Position numbers and translations under genes: made by a program. This document shows positions 45,774 to 55,544 of a stretch of 64,000 bases of DNA, in pieces. This DNA comes from Ktedonobacter robiniae (GTDB lineage: Bacteria; Chloroflexota; Ktedonobacteria; Ktedonobacterales; Ktedonobacteraceae). Location: the NCBI RefSeq assembly GCF_016587375.1, contig NZ_BNJG01000002.1, positions 186,001-250,000 of the forward strand. Direction: 5' to 3'. A model generated the notes under the pieces. It was not told the origin of the DNA, ran no database searches, and was given only the letters and a program-made list of their open reading frames with translations. The stretch's first letter is position 1, and the number at the start of each line of letters is the position of its first letter.

Positions 45774-46361
45774 TCAGTTCCGACTCGGCTGTGTTCTAAT
45801 GCCGGCGATGACGAGATCGAGCATGCGGTTGGCCCCATCAGGATCGGACGCATGTTCATTCACCAGGGCAATTCCGTAGACGAGTCGGATCACGTCGAGC
45901 ATATGGACATCTGGGCGGATCTCTCCTGCGGCCTGGGCGCGCTGCAAGAGGACTGCTCCCGCCTCGTGCATCGCTTTGTTCGCCTCATAGATTCTCGTTC
46001 CCGGAACATGTTTGGCAGCCATGATGACTGCTCCCATGCTCCGCCCGAAAGCCGCGAAGTCCATTTGGAGACGAAGCCAGCTCATCAAGGCGTCGAAAGG
46101 GACCGGAGCGCTGGCGAGTGCTTCAGCACGCGCCCTCAATTCATTGGTCTCATCCAGGAACACAGCTTCAAGGAGATCCTGACGCGTGGGGAAGTGGCGA
46201 TACAGCGTACCGATGGCGACCCCAGCCGATTTGGCAATGTCCTCCAGGACGATGTCAGCGCCACGCTCCGAAACCGCGACTCGCGCCGTGTTCAGCAGGC
46301 TGGCGTAGTTGCGCTGGGCATCAGCTCGCATGGGGCGGCTGGCTGGTGCTGGCTCGTGCAT
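45774..46361 (-). CDS. TetR-family transcriptional regulator
   Basis: 195 residues from ATG 46361 with a GGAGG site. N-terminal TetR helix-turn-helix: ASLLNTARVAVSERGADIVLEDIAKSAGVAIGTLYRHFPTRQDLLEAVF. The C-terminal ligand-binding part is all-helical (LMSWLRLQMDFAAFGRSMGAVIMAA, VLLQRAQAAGEIRPDV). Divergent from the epimerase/dehydratase-like gene, with paired symmetric sites and a promoter in between, so it very probably represses that operon and itself. Ligand unknown. Confidence 0.92.
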   Translation of the reverse strand: MHEPAPASRPMRADAQRNYASLLNTARVAVSERGADIVLEDIAKSAGVAIGTLYRHFPTRQDLLEAVFLDETNELRARAEALASAPVPFDALMSWLRLQMDFAAFGRSMGAVIMAAKHVPGTRIYEANKAMHEAGAVLLQRAQAAGEIRPDVHMLDVIRLVYGIALVNEHASDPDGANRMLDLVIAGIRTQPSRN

Positions 46362-46396
46362 TTCATGTTCCTCCGTTCTCCTGGGGATACTGGTCC

Positions 46397-46456
46397 TTGA
46401 CAAAGTGAGGGCCCCTCCGTTATTATATGAGAGGGAAATGTGAGGGTCCCTCCGTT
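46397..46456 (+). promoter_or_regulatory. Promoter with two TetR-type operator repeats
   Basis: TTGACA (46397-46402), 18 bp, TATTAT (46421-46426), reading toward the dehydrogenase gene. TGAGGGCCCCTCCGTT (46406-46421) fills the spacer and TGAGGGTCCCTCCGTT repeats at 46441-46456. Each contains the dyad GAGGG-N-CCCTC and the two start 35 bp apart. Confidence 0.7.
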
Positions 46457-46525
46457 TAGTATGAGGAAGTAGCCTCATTTTATCACAGTCACGATTCATT
46501 TTCCAGGGAGAAGGAGAACTTTCCT

Positions 46526-47353
46526 ATGCGTGTTTTTGTCACAGGAGCAACAGGCTACATCGGTTCCGCCGTCGTCCGGGAGCTCATTGGTGCTGGCCAT
46601 ACCGTTGTCGGCCTTACCCGTTCAGACAAGGGTGTCGAGGCCTTGAAGGAAGTTGGGGCCGAGGTGCAGCGCGGTATCCTTAACGACCTCGACGGCCTGC
46701 GCGCCGCTGCGGCGGCGGTGGACGGCGTTATTCACCTGGCGTTTGAGCACAACCTCTCGGACTTCGCGGCCTCGCTCACCACCGATCTGCGCGCCGTCGA
46801 GACGATGGGGACGGCGCTCGCAGGCACAGGTAAGCCATTCGTGATCACCGCGCACCTCAACGGGGAGGCATCGGAGAACGCGCTGCTCGCCCTGGCGGGA
46901 GTGCGATCAGTGGTCGTCACTCTCTCTCCGTCTGTGCACGACGAGGATGACAGGCACGGCTTCGTACCGATGCTGATCAACATCGCACGCGCGAAGGGCG
47001 TCTCGGCCTATATCGGCGACGGGTCCAACCGCTGGCCCGCCGTTCATCGCCTCGACGCGGCGCACCTGTACCGCCTGGCCCTGGAAAGCGCCCCGGCGGG
47101 GTCACGGCTTAACGGGGTCGGCGACGAGGGTGTCCCCTTCCACGACATTGCCAGCGTCATCGGTCGCAATCTGAACCTGCCAGTGGTCAGCATTGCCCGC
47201 GAAGAGGCAGAGGCTCACTTCGGCTCTTTTCTGGGCAACGTGGTGGCAAGCGACTTCCCGAGGTCGAGTGCCCAGACCCAGGAACTCCTGGGATGGCGGC
47301 CTGTGCATCCGGGATTGCTCGCGGACATCGAACAGCACTATGTCAACAACTGA
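46526..47353 (+). CDS. NAD(P)-binding epimerase/dehydratase-like reductase (extended SDR)
   Basis: 275 residues. The N-terminal Rossmann motif TGATGYIGSAVV is followed by VIHLAFEHN and a C-terminal substrate part (RLDAAHLYRLALE, SSAQTQELLGWRPVHPGLLADIE) typical of extended or atypical SDRs. The usual Y-x3-K is not obvious; the equivalent region reads VTLSPSVHDEDD, as in 'atypical' members. Reaction unknown, probably reduction or binding of NADPH. First gene of an operon with a truncated quinone reductase, under the TetR-bound promoter. Ribosome site AGGGAGAAGGAG. Confidence 0.88.
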   Translation: MRVFVTGATGYIGSAVVRELIGAGHTVVGLTRSDKGVEALKEVGAEVQRGILNDLDGLRAAAAAVDGVIHLAFEHNLSDFAASLTTDLRAVETMGTALAGTGKPFVITAHLNGEASENALLALAGVRSVVVTLSPSVHDEDDRHGFVPMLINIARAKGVSAYIGDGSNRWPAVHRLDAAHLYRLALESAPAGSRLNGVGDEGVPFHDIASVIGRNLNLPVVSIAREEAEAHFGSFLGNVVASDFPRSSAQTQELLGWRPVHPGLLADIEQHYVNN

Positions 47354-47446
47354 GATAAGGCTCAGGACCACTCTTTATGGCAACAGGTCATGAGGAGAAA
47401 CGGACCTGGAGATTCAGAAACAGTTCTCAAGAAATCGAGGGAAAGC

Positions 47447-48106
47447 ATGAAAGCAATCGTTCTCTACGAGTACGGCCCCGCGTCAAATCTCGCCTATGAA
47501 GATATCGCAGACCCCAGACCCTCCGAAGGCTCGGTGCTCGTGCGCGTCGCGGCCACCAGCATCAACCCTGCTGATTGGCGGGTACGCTCTGGCGCAGTCA
47601 AGGACTTCATTCCCATAGCGTTCCCCTACATCCCCGGCCTCGACCTCGCTGGCACCGTTGTCGAGGTGGGCGAGGGCGTCACCGGTTTCGAGCCTGGCGA
47701 CCGAGTCATGGCTGTGGCTCGACATACCTACGCCGAACTCTGTACCGTCAAAGCCACCGACCTCGTCAAGATTCCCGATGGCCTGGAGATGGCCACCGCT
47801 GCCGCGCTTCCACTGGTCAACGTCACGGGTGATGCGATGATACGGCTTGGTGCCAAGGTCCAACCCGGTCAGACCGTCCTCATCACCGGGGCTTTAGGTG
47901 GCGTTGGTCGCTCAGCGGTCTTCGCAGCATCGCAGATCGGGGCTCGCGTCATTGCTGGCGTTCGTGGCAAGCGACTGGACGCTGCTCGACACCTTCCCGG
48001 GGTGAGCGAGGCCATCGCTATCGATGATGATGCAGAGATTGAGAAACTCGGTCCTCTCGACTGCGTCGCCGACACCGTCGTATACGTCGATTTGGGCCGA
48101 CTCTGA
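47447..48106 (+). pseudogene. Quinone-oxidoreductase-like MDR dehydrogenase, 3'-truncated
   Basis: From ATG 47447: MKAIVLYEYGPASNLAYEDI, GroES-like domain, ALPLVNVTGDAMIRLGAKVQPGQTVLITGALGGVGRSAVFAA (cofactor loop GALGGVG intact). The family needs about 320 residues, but coding similarity ends at DCVADTV (about 48082) and a few junk codons follow to a stop. The joined DNA belongs to a different gene on the other strand. About one third is lost, including much of the second Rossmann half, so probably inactive. Confidence 0.8.
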
Positions 48107-48280
48107 GGGAGAGAGCGTGAAGTGCTGATAGTTCCCATCAGGAACGTGTACTTTCATGTCGCGACCATAGTAGGATCTGCGCTTTCTGTAGTCAGCGAGC
48201 GGGATGGTTGAATCAATCCTGCAGAGATAGGTGTTGTTGTCTTGCTTTTTATAGAGCAGTGTAATGGTGTCATTGTCCAT
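48086..48280 (-). pseudogene. Truncated gene fragment, unknown family
   Basis: 65 codons from an ATG at 48280 with an upstream AGGAGAGGGG: MDNDTITLLYKKQDNNTYLC, then DYRKRRSYYGRDMKVHVPDG. It fuses at about 48086 with the truncated reductase gene from the other side, so the two genes were joined by a deletion. Not recognised. Confidence 0.4.
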
Positions 48281-48703
48281 AAAGCCTGTAACCCCTCTCC
48301 TAATGCCTCAAGACGGTCGAAGAACTGGAGCCTACAATCCAAACATCGCTTCTAGGCCCAAGTTATATAGTTTCTATGTTTGGACATTGTGACACTCCTC
48401 ATTCTTTTAACATAATAGGGATAAATACATGCGAGATTTCATCTCCTATTCTACTCCAATCCGCACATGATATGCTTATACCACACTTACCTGTATTGCT
48501 CGCTACTCTGCTGGTAAATAAGGCGAAGAGCGGTCAGGTTTTGAGGTCACGAGTGGTCAATCAGCGCGAAGAGCGGTCAACACAATCATTGTCGTTTGAA
48601 AAAGCGCTTCCTATCTAGCTTCTTCCATCGGCATGTTGTAAATGAAACTGAATCAAGCAAGCGGCATCACCGAGAGTGAGTCCGGTCTGCGTAATGCCAA
48701 AGT
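48281..48703. other. Gene-free stretch with an 80-nt dispersed repeat
   Basis: No gene seen. Holds the repeat at 48512-48591, related to a sequence after the Tn3-type transposase at 63583. Confidence 0.4.
48512..48591 (+). repeat. 80-nt dispersed repeat, copy 1
   Basis: About 63 of 80 positions match 63612-63691 in the same orientation. GCGAAGAGCGGTCA occurs twice inside it (48523 and 48567). It ends CACAATCATTG. It may be a recombination or transposase-binding site of a Tn3-type element. Confidence 0.6.
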
Positions 48704-49204
48704 CTACGCGCGGTCGCGTGTAGATACACGCTGCATGCCACGCAGCGGTAATCTTGTCACCCCAATAAGCAAAAAACCGATGATGCAAGACCAGAATCCA
48801 AGCCCACTTACATTGATCAAGATGCTACGCCACCCCCAGTTAGCATAATTAAGACATGAAAGGATGAAAATGATTCCCATCCAGAGAAGGCCTATTTGGC
48901 CGATATTGTTGTACAATCGATGAGGAGAAGTCCTTTGACGACGCCACAATTTCCAAATTTCTCCTCCTAACTCAAAAATAATAAGTGCAGCAAGGAGCCA
49001 AAAAGGAATAGTCAAAAGGAATGCTCCGAGTTTAGAGCGGGGTTGAGTGACGAAGGGAAAGGTCATGAGATTCCACGCAGAGGGGCCTTTTAAAAGATTC
49101 CCGTGATTATTAAAAGGAACAATGTACAAGGGTAAAAAGAAAAAGCCAATCAGAAGGAGAAGGTTGCCTAGAAAAAGGAGGGCAATTTTTGTTCTCTTGT
49201 TCAT
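48704..49204 (-). CDS. Four-span membrane protein, unknown function
   Basis: 166 residues, AT-rich codons. Spans: IALLFLGNLLLLIGFFFLPLYIV, LGAFLLTIPFWLLAALIIFELG, IGQIGLLWMGIIFILSCL and INVSGLGFWSCIIGFLLIGVT. The loops are short and the tail is basic. No enzymatic motif. Start ATG after GAGGAGATATC. Located 40 bp outside the left end of the Tn3-family transposon, whose insertion may have cut its promoter. Function unknown. Confidence 0.65.
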   Translation of the reverse strand: MNKRTKIALLFLGNLLLLIGFFFLPLYIVPFNNHGNLLKGPSAWNLMTFPFVTQPRSKLGAFLLTIPFWLLAALIIFELGGEIWKLWRRQRTSPHRLYNNIGQIGLLWMGIIFILSCLNYANWGWRSILINVSGLGFWSCIIGFLLIGVTRLPLRGMQRVSTRDRA

Positions 49205-49349
49205 GATATCTCCTCAGTGGTGCATCTGCCAAGCTATGGTAAAAGGGGTGGAGTTAAGGTTGCTGTCACCAGCCGCAAAGTAGCATTTTAGGGGTCAGCG
49301 CATCCAAATCTGAAAACTGTCGGCTTCGGTTTGGATGCACGGACCCCCT

Positions 49350-49991
49350 TCAGGTTAGATGAAGGATGATGTCCTTCAATTCAATCAGCGTTTCGATTCG
49401 ATAGCTCGCCTGTGAAAAGTCCTGTGCTTTTGTAAAGTCGTTAGAGACAATGACACAGTCAATACCGGCCGCCACGGCTGAGTTCAGCCCTCTGGATGAA
49501 TCCTCCACAACCAGCGTCTCTTCTTTGATAGCTCCGAGGCGCTTTAAGCCGGTCAGGTATGGTTCCGGGTGCGGCTTGGTGAACTGGTAGTCTTCGCGAA
49601 CAAGGACGAAATCCATGAATTGTCTAATTTGGCGCTTTTCATGGATAATTTCAAAATCCACACGTTTTGCAGTTGTCACGATGGCCATGCGAACGTATTT
49701 TGACAGTTCAGCAAGAGTTTCAACGACGCCTTCAATCTCAATGGCTTCTGTTTTAAGATATTGCTGATAATACTCATTACGAACCTCACGCTGCCTGCTG
49801 ATGGTCTGTTCATCAATACCTGCTGCCCTGGCTTGGGCCCAAGTGCCCAATCCCTGGTTCATGTCCCGGAGGTATTGATCCTTGTCCAAAGTCACACCAA
49901 TGTCCGCCAGGGCACGTTCTCCAGCTTTGTAATACCAGAATTCGGTATCCACCAGAACACCATCATGATCGAAGAGGATGTACTTTTTCAC
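49350..49991 (-). CDS. HAD-superfamily phosphatase (beta-phosphoglucomutase-like), transposon cargo
   Basis: 213 residues from a GTG at 49991 (AAAGGA site), although the frame is open to 50060. Motif I DHDGVLVDTE, helical cap (about 15-80), motif II VTTAKR, motif III Lys in FTKPHPEPYLTGLKRLGA, motif IV VVEDSSRGLNSAVAAGID. All catalytic residues of HAD phosphatases are present; substrate unknown. Encoded directly downstream of tnpI, with overlapping open frames, and inside the Tn3 ends; hence an accessory gene moved by the transposon. Confidence 0.88.
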   Translation of the reverse strand: MKKYILFDHDGVLVDTEFWYYKAGERALADIGVTLDKDQYLRDMNQGLGTWAQARAAGIDEQTISRQREVRNEYYQQYLKTEAIEIEGVVETLAELSKYVRMAIVTTAKRVDFEIIHEKRQIRQFMDFVLVREDYQFTKPHPEPYLTGLKRLGAIKEETLVVEDSSRGLNSAVAAGIDCVIVSNDFTKAQDFSQASYRIETLIELKDIILHLT

Positions 49992-50025
49992 TGTCTTGAT
50001 CCTTTCCGGTAGCTGTACATGTGTT

Positions 50026-50730
50026 TTATGGAATGGGAAAGCGTTCCATTGCCTGCTCATAGACTGGCTGTGCCTCCCCTAAAGAAAGGCGCGAATAGAT
50101 TTCAAGCGACTGCCGACTTTCATGCCCAGAATACGGTTGGATCAGCGCATCATCAATCCCTTGAGCCTTGAGCCAAGTAAAGAGAAAATGTCTCCATTTG
50201 TGAGGAGAAAGAGACCGGGTAATCCCAGCGGCAGTCGCATAACGTTCGAGCATGCGGCGGACATCACGATCACTGTATTTCTGTTTGCGTACAGACTCGA
50301 AGAGATACCCCGCCTGCTTTTGCTGCATCTGTTGGATATGCAGTCCTAAGAGTTCGCGAAACGCATAAGGGAAAGGAACCATACGGTCCTTTCCCCCTTT
50401 TCCGAGGCAAATACGGATCTGACAGCGCTCCAGATCAACCTCCTGCAAACGAATATTAACCAGCTCGCTGACACGAACGCCTGTGTAGAAAAGGGTCTTA
50501 ATCAACACCATATCCGTAAACTTGCGTGCCTGCCAGACTTGCTGGTAAAAGGCGCGAATTTCCTCTTCTGTTGGTACCTCTGGGAGCCGAGAAGATGGAC
50601 GTTCCACCTCGATCTCTAGTTCTTTGCGCAATTCGCGAAACACGCTTTTGAGATAGGCGTAATCAGGCCGTTCGGTTCTGAGGAATTTGGCAAGTTCTTT
50701 TGCTTTTGTGCGAGCAGGAGTTCGTGTCAT
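50026..50730 (-). CDS. tnpI: TnpI-type tyrosine recombinase of the Tn3 transposon
   Basis: 234 residues from ATG 50730 (GGAGG 10 bp before; aligns with the start of the copy at 56232). Catalytic set: Arg in TGVRVSELV, Lys in GKGGKD, H-x-x-R in SPHKWRHFL, His in PYSGHESRQ and Tyr in LEIYSRL. It would resolve transposon cointegrates at an internal site, as TnpI of Tn4430 does. The N-terminal core-binding domain is short compared with phage integrases. Overlaps the end of tnpA, so the two are co-translated. Intact, unlike tnpA. Confidence 0.88.
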   Translation of the reverse strand: MTRTPARTKAKELAKFLRTERPDYAYLKSVFRELRKELEIEVERPSSRLPEVPTEEEIRAFYQQVWQARKFTDMVLIKTLFYTGVRVSELVNIRLQEVDLERCQIRICLGKGGKDRMVPFPYAFRELLGLHIQQMQQKQAGYLFESVRKQKYSDRDVRRMLERYATAAGITRSLSPHKWRHFLFTWLKAQGIDDALIQPYSGHESRQSLEIYSRLSLGEAQPVYEQAMERFPIP

Positions 50731-50735
50731 CAGTT

Positions 50736-53722
50736 TCAAGCCTCCAGGCGAAGACGCTCATTCATATCCAGACGAAAGGTGCCATAGGGATTGACATGGC
50801 TGTAGAAGAGGGGTGAGAGTCCTCGATAGTCGGGCACGGTGAGCTTGCCTTTCCATTGCTCCGAGCTGAGAACCTGCTGAACCATCAGCGTATTAATATA
50901 CACCAGACAAATCTGAAGTAGATGTAGGGACAGGACGGCGATCTCCTGATCGTCGAGACGATTGGTCGCAATCTCTCCACTTCGGCCATAGAAAATAAAG
51001 CCATTGGCTGAATTCCAATTCTCGACGACATTGAGGCCCTCGTGGATTTCCCGGCGTAAGTCTTCTGATTGCAGATACTCACAGAGGAAAATGGTCTTCA
51101 TGGCTTTTCCTAACTCTGCGAGCGCTCGATACGTCGGATGCTGAACGTTATTGCGTGTAAAACGGCGTAAAATCGATTCGGCATCGGCGGTCCCAAGACG
51201 AAGGGCTGTGGCATATTTGATCAGTTCATCGTATTGATTGCTGATCAGATCCCAGTCAATAGCGCGGGTGAGCACGGGTTGCAGGTTAGCAAATTCCTCT
51301 GGGTTCCCTTTCTCCGCTCGGTAGAGCCGCTGAGAACCAATATCTTTGAGCCGTGGTAACAGGCGAAAACCCAGTACATGGCAAAAGGCAAACGCCACTT
51401 CGGACTGTCCGTGGCTAGCAACATAGTTAGCCTGGATCTCAGCATCGGTACAATGGCGCAAAATGCCTTCAATCATCGCTGCTACCTCAGAGGATGAGCA
51501 ACTTTTCACCTGAGAGTAAATACAGGTCGATTTCTTCTCCACGTGCCAGTACACCATAATCCCAGGCCCCCGGTAGCGGATATGCCACTCAGTAAGCAAG
51601 TTTTGGTTCCAGGCTCCAAATTTCTTCGAGTCGGACGCGCACGCCGTTGTTCCTTCCCCCAGATCTCCGCCTTGCGTGCGGCGAAGATGGCATTGGCTAC
51701 CTGCCCAATCGCATTGCGCAACTGCTCTTTGTGAATATAGCGGGATCTGGCATAGCGCAGATCCTGGTAGGTCGTTCCTGGATCGGCATTGACGAGGCGC
51801 TTGAGTCCGGTATTGGTTCCTAATCCATACAGGCACAGTAACACGCGCTTCTGCAAGGTCTCACGAGGAAGGATCTCCCGCTGGCTGATGCTCGTGAAGA
51901 GATCGGTGAATCCCACTTGGAGGTCGGTTTCCTTGAGCATATCCAACAGGCTCGTCATCGGCCACTCTCTCGCCACGTCCAGCTTTAAACGGGCCAAGTT
52001 GGTTGGTTCAGGCTGCGCTTCAAGGGGGGAAAGATGAATCCAGCCATTGCGACGGGTGAGGATTTTGACCTTTGGTGAGAGGCGTGGCATCGCGGCATCC
52101 AGGGAACGGAGTGCCTGTTGCAACGTTGTACGCACCTGCTCTACAAAGTGAGTGGCTTCCGTGGGCTGTTTGAGGGCCTCATAGTAATCTGTGCGTTGCT
52201 GCTCAAAGTCAGGAGGCAAGTCCAGATCCGGGTTCTGATAGCGGTTGGCCCCGACCACCCAGATCTCCTTGCTCCGTACCTTGTCGCGCAGCGCTTGTAA
52301 GAGACAGACCTCATAATTAATCCGGTTGACCTTTTCAGTGCCATCCTCATCTCTTTCCACCACCAGATCGCGCCATTTGGCTTTGACAATATCCTTAATG
52401 GGCACCAGCTCTTCTTCAGGATAATACTGTCGAGGGCTATGAACATAGTCTTTCACCAAGGTCACGGCTCGGATAATGGGCTGATATAGCTCATTGTTAC
52501 AACGGAATTCGAGCACATCAAGCAAATGAGGGAGGATACGCCGGTAGTGAGAGCGATAGGAAGAACGCATCACGAGATGAACCTGACGGCGAAACACAGG
52601 ACCTTTGGATTCGTACTCTTTGATCAGGTCTTGCAACAATGTTTCAGAAGCGACCGGAAACACGACATCGCGCACCAGCCCATCAGGCTGTTTGACGGCA
52701 GCATCGGCAATATGATAGAGGATACTCTCTTTTCCAATCACCCGCTTGAGTTCGGCAACATAGACCTCTTCGACTTTGCGTTCTGCACGGACACCAATGC
52801 GATGCACCAGTTGAATGAGCAGATCGACCAGGCTATCGGTAATCTCCTGGTTCCGCTGCCAGCAGAGCGCAGCCAACAAGGTGTAGCGGATCGCTTCAGG
52901 GTGAGCACGCAAGTGGCTAGGCGCTTCCGCACTCGCACGTTGCCGATAAGAGCGGAGCACTTTCGGGGAGAGATGGCTAAAGAGGTCTTTGGGCAGGCCC
53001 AACGCACGAATTTGCTGGAGCTTTGCAACCTCCTTGAGCACCGTTTCGACCCCCACCTGACCAGGGTCCATCCGAAGGGTATGCAGGGTGACTGGCTCCT
53101 CATCGATAACCTGATCTCCTTCTGGTGGAGATGCTTCAACAAGCAAAGCGTCCAGAGCAGCTCGTGCCCTTTCGTCTATGCTGCCTACGGTGGCCTCATA
53201 CAAACGTGTTTCAAAACTGCGATAGGCCGAACGAATGATGCGTGTGATCCGGTCTGGCTTGGGAGGTTCAAGGTGTTGAAGACGAAAGTGCTGATAGCAG
53301 CTCTGGCGGACCATATCTTCCTGGTGCTCATGGGGAAGGACATGTTCCGCGAGCCACTGACTCATGGTTTCGCCATCGGCCACGCTCGCCTCGCGAAATC
53401 CTAATGCTGCACGGATCTGCGCCCGGTGATATTCAATGGTGCGTCCCTGCCAATCATACTGGAGATAGGCTGCCGCATCCACATCCACCTGTGTTGCGAG
53501 ATAGGTGATTACGATCCCCGGCACCTCGTTCTTATGCTCAGGAAAGCGCCCAGTCCGCTGAAAGTACTTCAGCAGAACGGCAAAGCCGAGCCGCGTTGCC
53601 CCTGTCTTATTGCCGAGAAGCGCCCGTTCTTCTGTATGTAAGGTCCATTGGTCGATGAGATCTTCCGTTTCCCATTGTCGCCTCATACCATGCTCTCTCT
53701 TTTTCAAAGTGTGAGGGATCAA
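50736..53722 (-). pseudogene. tnpA: Tn3-family transposase TnpA, frameshifted and active-site mutant
   Basis: About 990 codons. Frame 1 (from 53722) has the DUF4158-type N-terminus and helical middle up to ARKAEIWG; at a G5 run on the coding strand (plus 51656-51660; relatives require six) it shifts to frame 2, EGTTACASDSKKFGAWNQN (first Asp) through to RLDMNERLRLEA. In the second catalytic motif the sequence is YVASHGQSEV where the intact TnpA at 60695 has HADTQGQN, so the Asp is Ala (GCT for GAT). The Glu (VVENWNSANGF) is kept. Even with the frame repaired the enzyme should be dead. Confidence 0.88.
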
Positions 53723-53748
53723 GTGCCGAGAATCATTGGAGTCGGCAC
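53723..53748. promoter_or_regulatory. Palindrome upstream of tnpA
   Basis: GTGCCGA-12-TCGGCAC, between tnpA and the right end. A candidate internal resolution core for TnpI, or a tnpA operator. Confidence 0.4.
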
Positions 53749-53933
53749 TCTCTGCTCAAGGCTGAGTATATCGAGAGCAAGCAATGAGCACAAGACGCAG
53801 ACGGAAAAATAGCCAAAAGAGGTGGAGTTCATTTTCCAAAGAAGAAGTCGGTACTTGACTCTCTTCTGGTTCTACTTTGCGGCTGGTGACAGCAACCTTA
53901 ACTCCACCCCATACTCAAGGGCCACTATCTAAA

Positions 53934-55166
53934 TTACTTATAACTTTCACTGAGAAGCCCTTTGTTTGCAATAGTTACTCCAGTAAAAATGGCAAGGAGC
54001 AAAAAGAAAATGATAATTGTCCATGTGTTGCCTGCATATTGTAACGTAAAGCCCGCTAAGGATAATCCAAAAGAGTAAACTAGAAAATCACCAGAACGAG
54101 CAATACTAGTAATTCTTCCTTGAATGTGATGAGGTATTTCTCCTGCAATTCCTCCACAAATGATATAGAAACTCGGCAACAGCGCAAACAAAAAAGCGGT
54201 GATTAGCGTGAGAATAGTAAGATTAGTAGCAAATAAGTAGCAGAAAAAGACCACTGTACAGGCACTACCAGTAACAATCAATGCCGAGTACCTATTATAC
54301 TTTCGTGCAATTTTTCCAAAAAAAGCAGAGCCTACTATACCTGCTCCTGCACTTATGGCTAAGATAATACCAATTGTGAGAGCGGTTGCATGTAATTGTT
54401 TTGCTAAAACGATAATAAGAAGTGATAATGCAGCTGTCACTATGCCACGTGCATAGGAAAGGAGGAGAAATAGTTTAAAGAGTTTTTGCCGCCAAAGCCA
54501 AAATGCTCCTTCCTTCAGCCCTTCTATTAAACTTGTCTCAGATACTGTGTGTTGTACTGATAAGGATGAGTTTATAAGTAAAAGTGCAACCGCATTTATA
54601 AAATATGACATGGCATCTGCAAGAAATGAAATTACAGCCCCAACAGTTTGGTATAAAAATCCTCCCAAAGATGGTCCGATCATAAGAGCAAGATGTTCTA
54701 TCATGCTGTCCTGTGCAGCAGCACTGTGCAGGTGCTCATTAGAAACGAGAAATCTTCTTGCAGAAAAACGTCCAATATTTGCAAAGACAAAACAGCCTCC
54801 TTCAATACCCATAAGAATAAAAAGAGTAGGAACAGAGAGATGTTTTAACAAAAGTCCTACTGATACACTGAGCATTGCCAAACCACTTCCCAAATTACCT
54901 ACTATCATAATATTTCTTCGATTCCATCTATCAAGTACATAGCCTGCTGGAATTGCTAAAAGTACATAAGTTATTCCTCTCATAGCGCCGATTGCACCAG
55001 CCAATGCAGGAGAACCAGTCAGAGTAAGAATAATAAGTGGCATTGCTATACCAGATATTTCGGTTCCTAACCAAGAAATACCTTGTCCTCCCCAAAGGAG
55101 CATATAGTTACGGTTTTTCCAAAGAGGTTTCGTAGGTTTCGTAAGGGTATCTGCTTTCGTTTGCAT
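53934..55166 (-). CDS. MFS exporter (MFS_3/enterobactin-exporter-like)
   Basis: 410 residues with 10-12 membrane spans. NYMLLWGGQGISWLGTEISGIAMPLIIL opens helix 1; the helix 2-3 loop has GYVLDRWNRRNIMI, the MFS A-motif; and IGPSLGGFLYQTVGAVISFLADAMSYFINAVALLL is typical of helices 5-6. Probably exports drugs or siderophores; specificity unknown. It is clearly more AT-rich than its neighbours, which suggests recent transfer from a low-GC donor. Lies immediately outside the right end of the Tn3 transposon, so it is not its cargo. Confidence 0.88.
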   Translation of the reverse strand: MQTKADTLTKPTKPLWKNRNYMLLWGGQGISWLGTEISGIAMPLIILTLTGSPALAGAIGAMRGITYVLLAIPAGYVLDRWNRRNIMIVGNLGSGLAMLSVSVGLLLKHLSVPTLFILMGIEGGCFVFANIGRFSARRFLVSNEHLHSAAAQDSMIEHLALMIGPSLGGFLYQTVGAVISFLADAMSYFINAVALLLINSSLSVQHTVSETSLIEGLKEGAFWLWRQKLFKLFLLLSYARGIVTAALSLLIIVLAKQLHATALTIGIILAISAGAGIVGSAFFGKIARKYNRYSALIVTGSACTVVFFCYLFATNLTILTLITAFLFALLPSFYIICGGIAGEIPHHIQGRITSIARSGDFLVYSFGLSLAGFTLQYAGNTWTIIIFFLLLAIFTGVTIANKGLLSESYK

Positions 55167-55544
55167 AACACTGTTCCTTGATGATGTGAATGTTTCTTCC
55201 TATTGTAGGGGTTGTAAGCCTGGAGCGCCAGTATCACTCCCTCCTTTCTCTTTCTTTCACTGCTCTCTCTTAAAAAAACCTCGTCTTGTCTTGCGAAAAT
55301 GGCACTTATAGACCAAATGACCCATTTTTGTACGAATCCTTGTTGGGGTCCCGCTACGATCCGTGACACCAGGGGCAGAGTAGCGGGCAATACGGGCATA
55401 TTTCTCTCTTCACTTAAAGTTCGGCTCTTGTTCATTTTCGGTGGAAAAGCTCATCAACAATTGGAAAGAGAGAGCTTGGGTGGCTTCTGCATGATCTTTT
55501 GCTGTGTTTTTCTACCGAAAGTGAGCCAGACCCTAAAGTTCCGT
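55167..55544. other. Gene-free stretch before the second Tn3 remnant
   Basis: No gene. It includes GC-rich patches (CGCTACGATCC near 55350, TAGCGGGCAATACGG near 55382), but no matching end was found. Confidence 0.35.

Larger units (their letters stand above)
49245..53910. mobile_element. Tn3-family transposon with TnpI recombinase and HAD cargo
   Basis: 4,666 bp bounded by perfect 38-bp inverted ends (49245-49282 and 53873-53910), starting GGGGTGGAGTTAAGGTTGCT, the GGGG start being typical of Tn3. All three genes read on the minus strand: tnpA (damaged), tnpI, then a HAD-like phosphatase. The 5-bp flanks (TAAAA left, ATACT right) do not match, so either the transposon has recombined or a flank has changed. 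TnpI-type resolution resembles Tn4430/Tn5401. Confidence 0.9.

Noticed and set aside
52526..53404. 292-codon plus-strand frame opposite the Tn3 tnpA
   Set aside because: Shadow of a gene whose minus-strand product is clearly Tn3 transposase.
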